A DNA stretch of 64,000 nucleotides from Rhynchopus sp. YZ270_cl-10. Its lineage: Eukaryota; Euglenozoa; Diplonemea; Diplonemida; Diplonemidae. Positions 12,701 through 23,553 of this stretch are shown here, piece by piece. The stretch spans positions 768,689 to 832,688 of the forward strand of contig OZ037860.1 in assembly GCA_964035575.1 (NCBI GenBank). Direction: 5' to 3'. The notes under the pieces are model-generated. The model saw nothing but the letters and a program-made list of their open reading frames with translations. It had not been told where the DNA came from and made no database searches. Made by a program: the position numbers and the translations under genes. Each line of letters begins with the position of its first letter. The stretch's first letter is position 1.

Positions 12701-12972
12701 ACTGGTTCAGAATATTTCCAGGGAAAACCAAAATCTGTGCATTATTCAAAAAAAAAAAAAAAAAAAAAAATGGGGGTAGGGTGCGTGTAGTTGTTGCAAA
12801 AACATAGAAACGGTAAACCCGACCGGCACCCTCCCTGCCCCTTCAATTGATAAAAAAAAATTCAATGAAAGTACCAATGGAAGGGTAGAGGAGGCTACGA
12901 CAAGTTTGCTACAACGAGCAATTATAGCGTTTCCCTGAACTGCCAATTTTATCCCCATTTTGTTCTTTCTTT

Positions 12973-13333
12973 GGGAAGGCTCGTTTTTCCTTTTAATGTT
13001 ACAAAGTAACAATAAACCATTTTTCCCGGTGACCCCCCCCTCCCCACCCCCTATGTTACACGGAAAAACCGTTTTTCCGAATTGTCATTTATTGTAACAA
13101 CAAGGCGCAGTGGACGTGCACATCCGAAAACACCCGCATTTGCATTTCCGGAATCCGTCCGCACTGTGGTGGGGTCAATCTGCCGAAATGGACAAGTTCT
13201 TGTTGTTGGAAAAAGCCACTTTTTCCCGCCATTGTTACAAAAAAAAAAGTTTTTTCCCCGGATTTCGGTCGGACCCCCTCCCCCCCCCCTTTATTGTTAC
13301 TTTGTAACATTAAATGGAAAAACGAGCCTTCCC
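12973..13333. mobile_element. 361-bp MITE with 43-bp terminal inverted repeats
   Basis: The left arm 12973-13017 (GGGAAGGCTCGTTTTTCC, then AATGTTACAAAGTAACAATA) is repeated inverted at 13290-13333 with one change near the outer end. The interior has poly-C stretches and a reversed member of the GACCCCACCAC family at 13155-13215. No coding capacity. A target duplication is not clear in the T-rich flanks. Confidence 0.7.
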
Positions 13334-13561
13334 TTTTCATTTTTTTTATGTTTTTTTTTTCGTTCTAAAAAAGCGACCGGAAACGGGGCGTGTTGCCGAT
13401 AGCGGATGCAAGAAAACTTTTTTGGATAACAGGGGGAGCTTTGTTTAACTTAATTTTAAAGTTTTTTTTTTTTGTGTTTGTATTATTTTATTTTGTGACC
13501 ACCATGGTCCCCCCCGGTTACCCCTTGGCGGAAACCCTGAACTCCATTTGGAGAGTCAGGC

Positions 13562-15582
13562 TTAGAATACAGAGCGCTGCTGCTCAAGGTCCATACCCTC
13601 ACCCGGGGGGAGGGCCTGCGGGGTTCCGTAGGAGCGTGCGGGGGCCTTGTCGTAGTAGTTGGCAACGTCTCCGTCGGCCTGGGCCATCACGTCTGGGTGT
13701 CCGCTCTGTCGGGTGATATTTTACAAAATGTCAAAAAAGGACAAATTCTTTAAAAATCTAAATAAGAATGTAAGACGCTTGACCAAGAAAAAGTTGTAAG
13801 ATGAACCTCTCGTGTTCTGCACACACATCTGTATTACCATGGTTATCGCGCAGGAAGACGCTGGGTTTGAAGATGGGCTCTCTCTTCGTAGTTCAGGGTG
13901 TAAATGCTTTTAGCGTTGTGGATGATTCCGAGCGAATTTGGCTCGATTTACAAATAATTTTGTGATTTGTTTCAAGACATACCAGAGCGCCGAAAACCTC
14001 GTCGTAGGTGGGGGACTTGTTCTTCTCCTGGCGGTTGACGAAGAAGAACCCTGCGCCCACTCCTCCCAGACAGAGGATACCTCCAATGACGGCGATGATC
14101 CACCAGGGGAAGTCGCTGCCGTCGTCCTCGGGGGTCGGTGTCTCGCCTGCGGCGGCGGCGGACACGGAGAGACCCTCAGTTTGCATGGAGGAGCACTCAG
14201 CAGGGGCAGTCTTGCATGCAGCGAGCCTATGGGTGGTGGGGTAAGTGAAGTGTGAAACCGGATGGAAATGTTATCTCATAGAACACTGAAAATTAGGAAA
14301 TGATCCGTTTAGGTCATTTTATGTATGGCTGCGGAAATAAAGCAAGACAAAACTGTGTGGTAAAAACTCACAGCTGGGATAGTATGACATACTGGGCAGA
14401 GTGCGACGGGGAGGAGGGCACGTCGACCTCGACAGCGCAGGAGCCAGCCTCGCATGAGGAGTGGACGGAGCACGCAGACCCGACGTTGACCTCGGTGTGG
14501 TGGATGCCAAGGTCTCCTGCGGCGGCGGTGCGGATCTGTGCCTGGTAGTTGGCGTCGAGGGTGCAGCCGTTGGTGGGGTCCGAGCACGTCGCCGTCGGGG
14601 GCTTGAAGCAGAACTTGGTCTCGGAGTCTGTGGGCGACAGCGTCTTCGGGTTCGTCGGGGGTGCGAATGTCGACCCAGCTGGGACTGCCGTCGCCGGGAC
14701 GCCAGTCGGCGGGATTGTCGGCGCAAAGGTGGACCCAGCAGGCAGGCTGGTCGGTGCGTCGGTGGCCGGTGCGGTAGTGGTGGGTGCGTCGGTAGACGGA
14801 GCGAAGGTGGATCCCGCAGGCAGGTCAGTGGGTGCAACCGTGTCCGGTGCGTTGGTGACCGGTGCAGTGGTGTCCGGTGCGAAGGTGGATCCAGCGGGGA
14901 GGGAAGTGTCCGGCGCGTTGGTGGCCGGTGCGGTAGTGGCGGGCGCGTCGGTCGACGGAGCGAAGGTGGAGCCCGCGGGCAGGTCGGTGGGTGCAGCCGT
15001 GTCCGGTGCGGTGGTGTCCGGTGCGAAAGTGGATCCAACGGGCAGGGAAGTAGGGGCGGCCGTTGGGGGGGCATCGGTCACAGGTGCCGTCGTTGCCGGT
15101 GCGTCAGTGGCGGGTGCGTCGGTCGACGGAGCGAAGGTGGATCCCACAGGCAGGTCGGTGGGTGTAGCCGTTTCCGGTGCAGTGGTGTCCGGTGCAAAGG
15201 TGGATCCAACGGGCAGGGAAGTGGGTGCGGCGGTGTCCGGGGCACCAGTAGCGGGTGCGCTGGTGGCGGGCGCGTCAGTGAGGGGTGCGATGGTGGGTGG
15301 CGCATCTGTGAGGGGCGCATCGGTGAGGGGTGCGTCCGTCAGCGGGGCATCGGTGAGGGGCGCATCTGTGAGGGGCGCGGTGGTCTTGGGTGCGTCGGTG
15401 GGTGGGGCGTCAGTGGTAGGTGCGATGGTCACGGGGGCGGTGGTGGGTACGTCGGTTTCGTTCGCCGTAAGCAACAAAACTTCCTCTCTCGAGTACCACT
15501 CATCAGCTTCGTTCTGGTTCTGTGCAGACACCTGCGCAAACGACGACGCGAGCAAAACAGCGACAACAATTGTGGAGCGCAT
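13562..15582 (-). CDS. mucin-like type I membrane protein
   Basis: Three exons: 15582-14372, 14226-13983, 13705-13562; introns of 145 and 277 nt with donors GTGAGT and GTATGT; 532 residues. A signal peptide (MRSTIVVAVLLASSFAQVSA) leads a Thr/Pro/Ala region to about residue 300, built of TDAP, TTAP and GSTFAP words, likely heavily O-glycosylated. A Cys-containing fold follows with a SEA/ferredoxin-like look (LGIHHTEVNVG), spanning the exon 1-2 junction. Then a transmembrane helix (PWWIIAVIGGILCLGGVGAG) and a short cytoplasmic tail in exon 3 ending QQRSVF. Intron phases restore frame at both joints. It probably coats or protects the cell surface; no known orthologue recognised. The anchor resembles that of the EGF-like protein at 24306-29538. 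Intron 2 carries a directional hairpin element. Confidence 0.8.
13785..13840 (-). repeat. directional hairpin element in intron 2 of the mucin-like gene
   Basis: Minus sense: GCAGAACACGAGAGG, then TTCATCTTACAACTTTTTC. It shares the GAGAGG core and branch-point-like CTTACAAC with the other copies, and it lies in the same sense as the host gene. Confidence 0.65.
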
Positions 15583-16238
15583 TTTTTATAATCTAGACCT
15601 TTTGTGGTGAAAGGACCTTTGTGTTTTTCTGTGGGTATGTGTGACGTAGCTCCTTTCCAACACAACAGGGGAAACACAAAACCCACACACCCCCTTTCTT
15701 TTTAATGAATCCCATGACAAAATAAAAAAACCGTATTCCCGATATACCAACCACATCGGGTGGGGACTCCTGCTCACCTCTCCCCTGTTCACATTCCTCT
15801 ACTGGCTCTAACATGGTACTGCACCGCCTCCACTAAAAGACACCCCATTTTACACAAAATACGGGTCACTTTCTTGGGCAAACAAACTAATGTCAGAGTA
15901 GCAAAGTGCACACCGTCTTACTGAACAACCATACGGAACGCAAGCACCGTCTCTTCTGTTGTAATCCTTCGCAACATTTCGTCTTGAACGCAATGAGAGG
16001 GTAGGACCCCACATAATGCTCTCTATAAGGATTACTTTTTTTTTTTTGAATTCCATACGCAATAATAACCAATTCCCTTAGCATGATTATCGTCCATTTA
16101 TCCCTTTTTGTAGCATCAATGATTTGTCAAAAAAAGAGACGTTCGCTTTGAAGAAACAGCACACATGCTCCTCATAGCAATCCCTGAAGGGTGTGTCAGA
16201 GGACGCATAACACAGAGGTTGGTATGAAAAAATAAAAT

Positions 16239-16290
16239 TTGTAAGATTCAATGAACGTGCCACTCTCGTGCACACATAATCTTTACCACT
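16239..16290 (-). repeat. directional hairpin element
   Basis: Plus strand ATGAACGTGCCACTCTCGTG then CACACATAATCT. In minus sense CTTACAAATTTTATTTTTTC follows, i.e. branch-point-like then pyrimidine-rich. Confidence 0.6.
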
Positions 16291-16699
16291 ATCGTTATCG
16301 TGTCCAGAGAGCCCTTCATAAAAAAATAAATCTGGTGCTACCCCATGAGAACCTTTGTAGGTTCCCGTCTGTTACGTCTTTCCAGTATTTTTTTTTTTTG
16401 CACGGAGTAGCTAAAACCCCCGTGTTTCCCCCCCCTAAACAGCATAACGTTAGGGGGTACGGTTACTCGCCTCCACTATCGAAAGAGGAAGGGAATTGTT
16501 TTGTTTGTTTGTGTTTTCTTGTCAAAATTTGACCTGCAAAAAAAAAAGAGAGAAAAGAGAACATTGTTTTAAAATGAAAACAAAAAAAAACTAAAAATGG
16601 TGCTCCGGGAGGGGTCGATTTTAACAGGTCACTGACACAGGGACTTTAGACACCCCCCCTTATGTTAACAGGTCGCGACAGGTTGACCGATTTCCAAAA

Positions 16700-16742
16700 G
16701 CACCATAAAAGAAAAGTTTATCGTGCTTAGTCACCTTTTGAT
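16700..16742 (-). repeat. directional hairpin element, internally deleted
   Basis: AAAAGTTTATCGTGCTTAGT followed by CACCTT: both ends of the AAGATGA...TCACCTT hairpin subtype are present but the left stem is gone. Confidence 0.5.
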
Positions 16743-17075
16743 CACAATAAAAACCACGATAAAATAAGATTAAGAGGGGACAACGTCCATTTTGCACGCT
16801 GAACGTCATTTTTTTTATTTCTTTCTTCTTCTGTTTCTTCCTGAAATACTGGTTGCAGTGGAGATGTAGATACCATTTGTTCATTTCTCCTCAAGGCATC
16901 GACTGTATATTTGCAAGCTTTAATGACAATAAAAAAAACAGTAGTTGAAACTGAAACGCATCTCGGTCGAACTCATGCTAATGAATAGATGGTGTGGCGC
17001 ATTTTGCGGTTTTGGATGTTCCAAGAATGGCCCAAAAGGGGTTTAAATCGTCTGATGCGCCACACCAATAGAGAG

Positions 17076-17116
17076 AAAACTTTTGAAAAGATGAATCTGC
17101 CTCGTGCACAACCATC
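17076..17116 (-). repeat. directional hairpin element
   Basis: GAAAACTTTTGAAAAGATGA then ATCTGCCTCGTGCACAACCA. It is 40 bp from another copy of a different stem subtype. Confidence 0.6.
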
Positions 17117-17152
17117 AGAAAAATGGTTGCAAAATATGGCTTAGCCACCTTC

Positions 17153-17199
17153 AACATTTTATAAGATGACCCCAAGCCTCTCGGCTTGGTCACCTTTAC
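17153..17199 (-). repeat. directional hairpin element, strongest stem
   Basis: Within AAGATGAC...GTCACCTT the inner CCAAGCC and GGCTTGG pair perfectly around a TCTC loop, then TGA/TCA and AAG/CTT pair outside. Comparison with 30821-30861 and 47858-47905 shows the stem kept while its bases change. Confidence 0.7.
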
Positions 17200-17382
17200 A
17201 ACACTAAATGCATGATGGCCTACACATGAGAAGGGATGGGGTGGAGAGGCACGCCTTTTCCACCAAACAGAGCGCAACAAGCATGTTCCCAGATCACGTG
17301 ATTTTGACCAAAATTTTGGGGTCCAGATCACGAAAAAAATGGTTATTTCCCTCCCTCCCGCCAAAGCCCGAGGGACCCTTGA

Positions 17383-17435
17383 GGGAGGTCAGGGCTCCCC
17401 GAGGGCCGAAGGCCCGAGGGAAGCCCTGACCTCCC
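17383..17435. repeat. GC-rich hairpin
   Basis: GGGAGGTCAGGGCTCCCCGA then GGGCC, GAA loop, GGCCCGAGGGAAGCCCTGAC then CTCCC: a long near-perfect stem. Confidence 0.65.
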
Positions 17436-17697
17436 GAAAGGAGTCCCGAGGGCCAAGGGAGGGTGGGATGTAACTTTGTGCCCCGATCCGTGGCTTTTTG
17501 TGCCCGACTGTCTTTTTTCACTTTTTGCCTGTAAAAACCATGTACAAGGGGTGCAGCATGGGGGCACGGGTGCACCACATAGTGCCCCACACATGGCTAG
17601 TGCACGCCAAATTGCCCTCAAATTGCCCGGAATGCCGCGCATGGGGCAATTTGGACCGTTTTGAGACCGATTTTCGCGTCCAAAAAATTTTTTTTCG

Positions 17698-17742
17698 GAG
17701 GGACCCTCCGAATTTCGAAGGGTCCCTTCGAAATTTCGGCGG
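17698..17742. repeat. hairpin CCGAATTTCGAAGGG / CCCTTCGAAATTTCGG
   Basis: An inverted repeat of about 15 bp inside the same repeat block; one extra base in the right arm. Confidence 0.6.
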
Positions 17743-18311
17743 GAGGGTACGGAAAGCCACAGGGAGGGGTACAAAAAGGGGTATGGGGTGCGTTTTTGGG
17801 CGTTTTTGTCGATCGCATCGTCCGATTCGGTGCGATTGCAGAAAGTGATGGGGTCATTTTGGAAAAATGGACAAAATTTTATTGACTTAAATTTTTGCAA
17901 AATATGAACCCATACTCATAAACAAGGGTCATTTTCAGGTCTGAAAACCCAACTTCAGATGAAATTGTGGTGTTTTGAGTGGGAACACAGTAGCGCCGCA
18001 GGCGCACGGTACCCAACTTTTGTCTTTTTTCTTTTTCCCTTTTCTCTGCTTTCTTTTGATTGTGCGAGCCGATTGCTCTCCACGGTGGGGTCACATGTGT
18101 GTGCAAAAACACTCTGAAGTAGTTTTAGTAAGGAAAAACCCAAGCAAAATCGTCAAAAATCTACGGTAGTCGGTAGGCGCGTAGCGCGACCCGTGCGCAC
18201 CCCACTTTTTTTTTTTTTGTTTTTCCTCAGGGCGTTCGCTATCGCCATCGTTTTTTCCTGATCGTGGCGAAATGCCAAAAAATCCGAAATTTTTGCTTTT
18301 TTACTACACGG

Positions 18312-18482
18312 CGGGGCTGTGTCACATGTGACACTGTCACGGAGACAGTGTCACATGTGACACTGTCACACATTTTGTGACACTGTCACGGAGACAGTGT
18401 CACAAAATGTGTGACAGTGTCACGGAGACAGTGTCACACGACTTGTGACAGTGTCACATACCTGTGTGACACTGTCACAACC
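18312..18482. repeat. palindromic satellite, left block
   Basis: Units of GACACTGTCACGGAGACAGT continuing GTCAC, each a palindrome around CACGGAGA, separated by variable ATGT, ATTTTGT or ACTTGT spacers that are also symmetric. It mirrors the block at 22238-22400. Confidence 0.8.
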
Positions 18483-18489
18483 TTAAGGA

Positions 18490-18596
18490 ATACCCACTGG
18501 GTACTGGGTACTGGGTACTGGGTACTGGGTACTGGGTACTGGGTACTGGGTACTGGGTACTGGGTACTGGGTACTGGGTACTGGGTACTGGGTATG
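18490..18596. repeat. 7-bp microsatellite (ACTGGGT)n
   Basis: About 14 perfect units of ACTGGGT, then GGGTATGGAC. Confidence 0.97.
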
Positions 18597-19139
18597 GACC
18601 CCTTTGTGTCAAAGACCTGTCAATATCGGCCCACACACAGGGCGGGTTTGCCCGCACCACTGGCACGAGTCTGAGCCCACCGAAGGTGGGTTGCGTTTTG
18701 TAACCACTCGTTGCGTTGGTTGCGTTCGGTTTGCTGCGTACAGATCGGTTGCATTCGTTGCGTTGCGTTGGTTCCGTGCGTTCGGTTCGGGCCGTTGCGT
18801 TCAGACCGGTGGCGTTGGGTTGGTTCGGTTCGCAACGTTCACATCGTTGCGTTCTGATCCGCTCGATCGGTTGGGTTGTTGCTTCGAAGAGAAAGAGAAG
18901 AAGAAAGAAACGCCGGGTTGCGGGTTTGCCTATTCCGACATTTGACCCAACATAACAGCTTGCAATCTAAAATTTTGTTTTGCTGAAACATGTTGCCTTC
19001 TTCCCACTCTTTTGTTGTTGTTCGTGACGGTAAAGGAGACTTAACGCTTGTTTCCGGAGGGCCCTTCGAGAAGGAGCTCTGCACTCGCATCGAAGAGCGG
19101 TGCCAGCGACGCAGGACGAGGTGTTCGCATGATGCAGGT

Positions 19140-20900
19140 GCTGCACGACGAAGCTAGCCATCTGGCATCTGGATGTGCTGGGTGGTCGCAGCGCGGGCTT
19201 CAGATGTTGTGCGCCTGAAAACAGCAGAGGTGACGGAAGAATCAGAAACTACTGCACTGGTGCCAAACGAAAGCCGACCCTCCAGTTAGGCAGATACACG
19301 GGACGGTCCCTACTACCGGAGCAGGATCATAACGTCCCGCTCCCTCCGCAGAGGAGCAGCGCAACCACTGGAAGAGATCATTCTCCTGACCCGACACTCC
19401 ACAATGGAGTCGGTAGTGCGTTATTTTGCGGCAGCGGATTTCAAAACCGTACACGCAACGAGAACGCAGTCGTTATGGGAGGTTGGCTGAGTGGACCATG
19501 CTTCCCGTGGGGACCGAAACCTTCTTTCGTCGCCTTTCGTTGCATATTCTCGCCCACCATGCAGAAACGACATAAGCCTAACGAGGATCATCGCAAAGAT
19601 ATCCGAGAATCACCTCAACCTGGTGGCTTTGTCCAGTCTCGACACGGCAGACTTCGTATCACCGCTGTTGAAGATCATCTCGTACAGGGAGGTGTTCTTG
19701 TCGCACGTACATATGCTATACAAACGCATGCGTACTCAAAAGCGTGTGGAGGGTGCGAAGGGGGCGATGGCATCGGGAGGCGGCACCGCGACCGACGTCC
19801 ACACCACACGCACATCCAAACACAACTTCACTTCTCCAGAGAGCTGCGTGACAGAGAGACTTGACGTAGTGGAAGGTGTGAGATTCTGCAATGTGGACAG
19901 GCCAAGTGCGGCAGGCCTGCACAAAAATGACACACGATGTGACGATTGCAACGTTTGAGAACTGCCCACAGGGGAAGGTGGCGATTGCAGGGGACGTGAA
20001 TGCGCACCACCGTATCCTGGGACACACTAAGACGCTATGGGGCCCGACATTGTGATGACTTCTGAAAGGTTGGATACCAGGGATGGATTACACTGTCGAA
20101 GGGCCTCCGACCACGTTCCGATTGAATTCTCGGAGGAGAGCACTGCAAAAACGGCGAAGCGCACAAACCTGAACGAGACCTACTCCCTCTGGTTCGGGAT
20201 GGTCAACAAAGCAGCAGCACAAGAAAAATATTGATTTGTTGATTTGTTTCTGCTGGAACACGGCCGCTAGGTTAGAAGATGTGAGGTCGGGTCCACTGGC
20301 CCAGACGGGGTCCACAACGAATGGCTTCAACACCTCGGTGATGGAGCACCGCGAGCACTCCTACATATGCGCAACCTCTCCTGGACGACGGCAGTTTTCC
20401 CGGAGTCGTCGACGACAGTAACGGTGATCCCACTACACAAAAAGGAAAAGACACGACATGACCCGCGTCGTGCAGCCCGATCTCCCTCGCCAGCAATGTG
20501 TCGAAGGTGATGGAAAACGGGTGTAGTGACATGCACCAACTGATGAGCCAGACTCTTCAGTGAACAACCTCCACTCAGCTCAGGACGAGCTGTCTACCTG
20601 ACGGCAGCCGACTCCCTGCGACCCACATGACACCCTCGTGCTCCACCGGAAGGCAGCGAAGGTGCTCACGGGTGCGACATACATGTCGCCCGGTCAGCAC
20701 GTGTTGGGAGGCCTCCTGCAGACCACAAGCCGCCTCCGACGCGTCGCAGCCAACGAGTACTTGTGCGACTGTCCGGCTCGCCTGGGCATGCTGCCGTGTT
20801 TTACGAAAGCTAGCTATACATTGCAAACATTATGGTCATACAACCAAACCAGGCAGTGTCATCAATATATGCTGGAATATTAGTGACCTGAACAACTGAG
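19140..20900 (+). mobile_element. degenerate non-LTR retrotransposon (LINE)
   Basis: Three pieces in the expected order on the plus strand. An apurinic-type endonuclease fragment AIAGDVNAHHRIL lies near 19981-20035, followed after a frame change by SDHVPIEFS near 20110. A reverse transcriptase N-terminal fragment (TVIPLHKKEK, then ISLASNVSKVMEN in another frame) lies near 20420-20520. A C-terminal stretch AAKVLTGATYMSP...RRVAANEYL lies near 20645-20770. The polymerase core with the catalytic YxDD is missing, so there is a large internal deletion plus several frameshifts. Domain order fits the Jockey/I/ingi superfamily. The 5-prime part (from 19140) is not assignable. It is dead. Confidence 0.7.
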
Positions 20901-21136
20901 GACTGAAAGGAAATAAGCAACAAGACTCTGTCATTGCATCGCATCTAATGAAACAACAGTTTGCACTGTATAAACTGTGCAATTATATACATCATATGAC
21001 CCTTTACCCGGGCAACATCTGGGACCCCCGCAACCTGTGGAATGGACATGCATGTATGTCAGCACCAGCCCCCAGAACCTACCTAAACAGTGGTTAGATA
21101 AGGGCGATTTTTGACTAAAAAAAAATTTTTTTTTAC

Positions 21137-21808
21137 CTGCGCCAGAATCTGTTTCCCGCTCCGCCACCCATTCCTTAATACATCAGCGGGACAAAAAAAA
21201 GTCATTTCTTCCCGCGCGGGAAAAAAAAAATCCCGCATTTTCCTTAGGGAATTTGCTAAGAGTTGTGAGGGATTTTTGAGGGTTTTCTTGGTTTCTGAGG
21301 GTGTCTGTGTGTTGTGTGAGGTATTTCCTGCATTCTGAGGGTGTTTGGGTGTGTGTTTGTGTGGAATACAGAAATATATCCGTTCCGCTTGATCAGATCT
21401 CAACCGTTTGTTGCATTGCACGCTTCCACAGGGGTTGGGAGACTCGCAGTAGGATCAGTCTTTCTTCTGCACAATGTTGATGACTCAAGGAACTCGCCAC
21501 TACGTGGCGAGTTCCTGAGTCATCGGAGCCTGAAACTCACCAGGAACCGGAGCACCACCGATGAAGCTTGCCATATGGTTTATGTTCTGAGCAGAGTTGT
21601 CCACGTAGAGCGACATAGTTTCTCACTTTGCCATCCGTAATGTCTCTTCAACTGTGACGTCGTACCGGCATCTGCTGCAAGGCACGCACTTGTGTGTCTC
21701 AGTGTGTGGTGAGTTGTGATGTTGTGTGATTCTGTGTGTGATATACTATGGTCTCTCTAGTATAATGATTGGGTGGCGGAGCGTGAAACAAATTCTGGCG
21801 CAGGTAAA
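21137..21808. repeat. inverted pair of 40-bp repeats
   Basis: ACCTGCGCCAGAATCTGTTT then CCCGCTCCGCCACCCA at 21137-21176 is inverted at 21767-21808 with two or three changes. The flanking A/T runs also oppose each other. Probably the ends of a further non-autonomous element, about 670 bp long. Confidence 0.55.
21479..21524. repeat. 21-bp-stem hairpin
   Basis: GATGACTCAAGGAACTCGCC then AC, TAC loop, GTGGCGAGTTCCTGAGTCAT then C: complete pairing except for one extra A on the left. Confidence 0.75.
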
Positions 21809-21825
21809 AAAACAACTTTTTATTG

Positions 21826-21957
21826 GTAAAAATAAGTCATTTTTCCCTTGGGATCCATACAGCCCTCTGAACTCTTTTGTCCCTCGCTGCGCTCGGGACA
21901 AAAGCAGTTCCTCGTGCTGTATGGATCCCGCGGGAAAAATGACTTTATTTTTACCGG
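21826..21957. repeat. 130-bp foldback with inner hairpin
   Basis: GTAAAAATAAGTCATTTTTC then GGGATCCATACAGC on the left is inverted on the right (GCTGTATGGATCCCGCGGG, then AAAAATGACTTTATTTTTAC). The loop holds a smaller hairpin TTTTGTCCC...GGGACAAAA. A MITE-like foldback. Confidence 0.65.
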
Positions 21958-21974
21958 TAAAAAATAGTCATTTT

Positions 21975-22236
21975 TCCCCGCCCGAGATCGGGCGTGGTAG
22001 GTCATAAAATGGCCCAAAAAATCCAAAGAAAACCTCAGATTGACTTTTTAAAGAAAAAAATTGTCTACGGCAAAAACCACGAAAAATCGGGTGCGCAAAC
22101 CGCGTTTTAGACCCCCACAGATGCTCAAAAGTGCCAGTTTTTGCTTTTAATGGCCTCAAATCGTCGAAATTAGCCCTGTTTTGGGCAAAAAAAATTTTTT
22201 GAGAGTCCCTTTCCCTGGGAGGCAATAGCCACTGTG
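21975..22236 (-). repeat. dispersed repeat family A, copy 3
   Basis: Reverse complement of the 331-718 copy over most of its length, ending at CCCTGGGAGGCAATAGCCA. It has lost the middle part that copy 1 carries between about 540 and 650. Confidence 0.75.
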
Positions 22237-22237
22237 A

Positions 22238-22400
22238 CTGTGTCACACCACTGTGACACTGTCACGGAGACAGTGTCACACGATTTGTGACAGTGTCACA
22301 CAGCTTGTGACAGTGTCACGGTGACACTGTCACAAAATGTCGCATATCATTGAAAGTTACACACCCTCAGCTGTGTCACAGGTGTGACACAGCCCCGCCG
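22238..22400. repeat. palindromic satellite, right block
   Basis: The same GACACTGTCACGGAGACAGT units as the left block, ending in the inverted GTGTGACACAGCCCCGCC. Confidence 0.8.
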
Positions 22401-22976
22401 TGTAGTGCTTAAAATAGGTCAAAAAAAAATTTTCCCGCCGGAGAGAAGCTAGTTCGTGGGGGGTGAATCCCTGGTACTGAGTGGTCAAAAAAAATTGCGA
22501 TTTGCGCGTGATCCCTTCCCCAGCACAAGTGCTATTACAGCTGAACTTTCCTGATACTAAAACCAGCAAAACGATGGAGAATTTCATCAATCCCCCCCTC
22601 ACTGAGGGTCTCTTTGTGCTGTTTAATCAAACAGATGCACAAGAGAGAGGCATCTGTCATATGAGACTTCATCCTTAGTTTGATTATTTTCAATAAACTA
22701 AAACGTCTCTCTGCCGTTGAAGATAGAGTTGACACGAGCAGTGACACCTTCTATAACAGGGGGTACGGGGCACCTTCAGCAGACTGCAGGATTGAGGAGC
22801 GGGAGTGCTGGGGAAACTTCCTCTCACGGCAGGCGGGTTTGCGGATGATTTTGAGTACAGTGGACACCCCTCTGCGACCCCCCCTCCGGGGGGGTCTACA
22901 GGGTGGTGGGGAGAAATCTCTCTCTCTTTTTTTTTTTTTTTTTTTCCCCTTTTTTTTTTTTTATTTATTTATTTAT

Positions 22977-23092
22977 ACAGGGTTTCGCCCCGGTGGGGCG
23001 AAGCCCTGGGGCGAAATAAAATGTCATTTTTTCAGGAAAAGATTTTTTTAACGAAAAAAAATATTTTTCGCCCCGGGGCGAACGCCCTGTTT
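22977..23092. repeat. foldback with CAGGG ends
   Basis: ACAGGGTTTCGCCCCGG at the left pairs with CCGGGGCGAACGCCCTGT at the right; GGGGCGAA words occur within both ends. About 115 bp, MITE-like. Confidence 0.6.
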
Positions 23093-23439
23093 TTCCTGGA
23101 AAAGTACCGCAATTGACGGATCGCGATCCGTGCGAACCGTGGTGGTGACTCATCTGAAAAAATATTGAGTAGAACAGCTGCAGATCGTGTGCGAGCACTT
23201 TTTTTTTTTTTTTTTTTTTTTTCCCCAAAATTCCTGAAAACCAGATCATGATCACGATCTGGGAAAAAGCTTGGAGCGCAACAAAAACAAAAAAAAAAAA
23301 AATTGAATAAAATGTTGCAAAGTTGACCAATCCCACTGAATAACAGAGGTGTTCTCAAACAAAAAAAAAACGTTAACAAATCCTGAAAACCAAAACAAAC
23401 AGTAAAGAGAGAAATCCATAAGAGAGGGAGATAGTTTGG

Positions 23440-23553
23440 GGGGGGGAAGGAGGGGAAGGAGGGGAAGGAGGGGAAGGAGGGGAAGGAGGGGAAGGAGGGG
23501 AAGGAGGGGAAGGAGGGGAAGGAGGGGAAGGAGGGGAAGGAGGGGAAGGAGGG
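23440..23553. repeat. 9-bp minisatellite (GGGGAAGGA)n
   Basis: About 12 units of GGGGAAGGA. Nine is a multiple of three, hence the Ser-Phe-Pro and Ser-Pro-Pro repeat frames on the minus strand. Confidence 0.97.

Larger units (their letters stand above)
5698..12972. other. 7.3 kb gene-poor, homopolymer-rich DNA
   Basis: Runs of 8-20 A or T occur every 50-100 bp. Open frames are short and rich in Lys, Phe and Ser. The two least unlikely, on the minus strand at 11306-11863 (185 codons) and 11941-12345 (134 codons, with one Cys-x-x-Cys and a hydrophobic start), match nothing I recognise and are not called. A weak directional-element copy may lie near 7370-7410. Confidence 0.5.
15583..18302. other. 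noncoding repeats upstream of the mucin-like gene
   Basis: No supported gene. It contains directional elements near 16239, 16700, 17076 and 17155, two GC-rich hairpins (17383-17435, 17698-17742) and a GACCCCACCAC-family copy (17840-17915). Frames across 17343-17900 read through these hairpins and are not genes. Confidence 0.5.
18303..22406. mobile_element. 4.1 kb interval bounded by 24-bp inverted repeats
   Basis: The left end ACTACACGGCGGGGCTGTGT plus CACA is matched exactly in inverse at the right end. Inside lie palindromic GTGTCAC satellites next to both ends, a 7-bp microsatellite, a degenerate LINE, a second inverted pair (21137-21176 with 21767-21808), and repeat family A copy 3. It may be one DNA transposon that took insertions, or two inverted copies of a smaller repeat. 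No target duplication is clear. Confidence 0.5.

Noticed and set aside
14461-15610. Plus-strand Gly/Val/Ala-rich frames of over 350 codons
   Set aside because: Antisense shadows of the repetitive, GC-rich mucin-like exon; the minus strand has a signal peptide, consistent splice joints and a membrane helix.
17343-17900. 185-codon minus-strand frame
   Set aside because: Runs through two GC hairpins and a dispersed repeat; similarity to other frames comes from the repeat.
19175-19958. Independent host genes in the 19-20 kb frames
   Set aside because: Explained better as frame-shifted remains of the LINE that has endonuclease and RT fragments just downstream.
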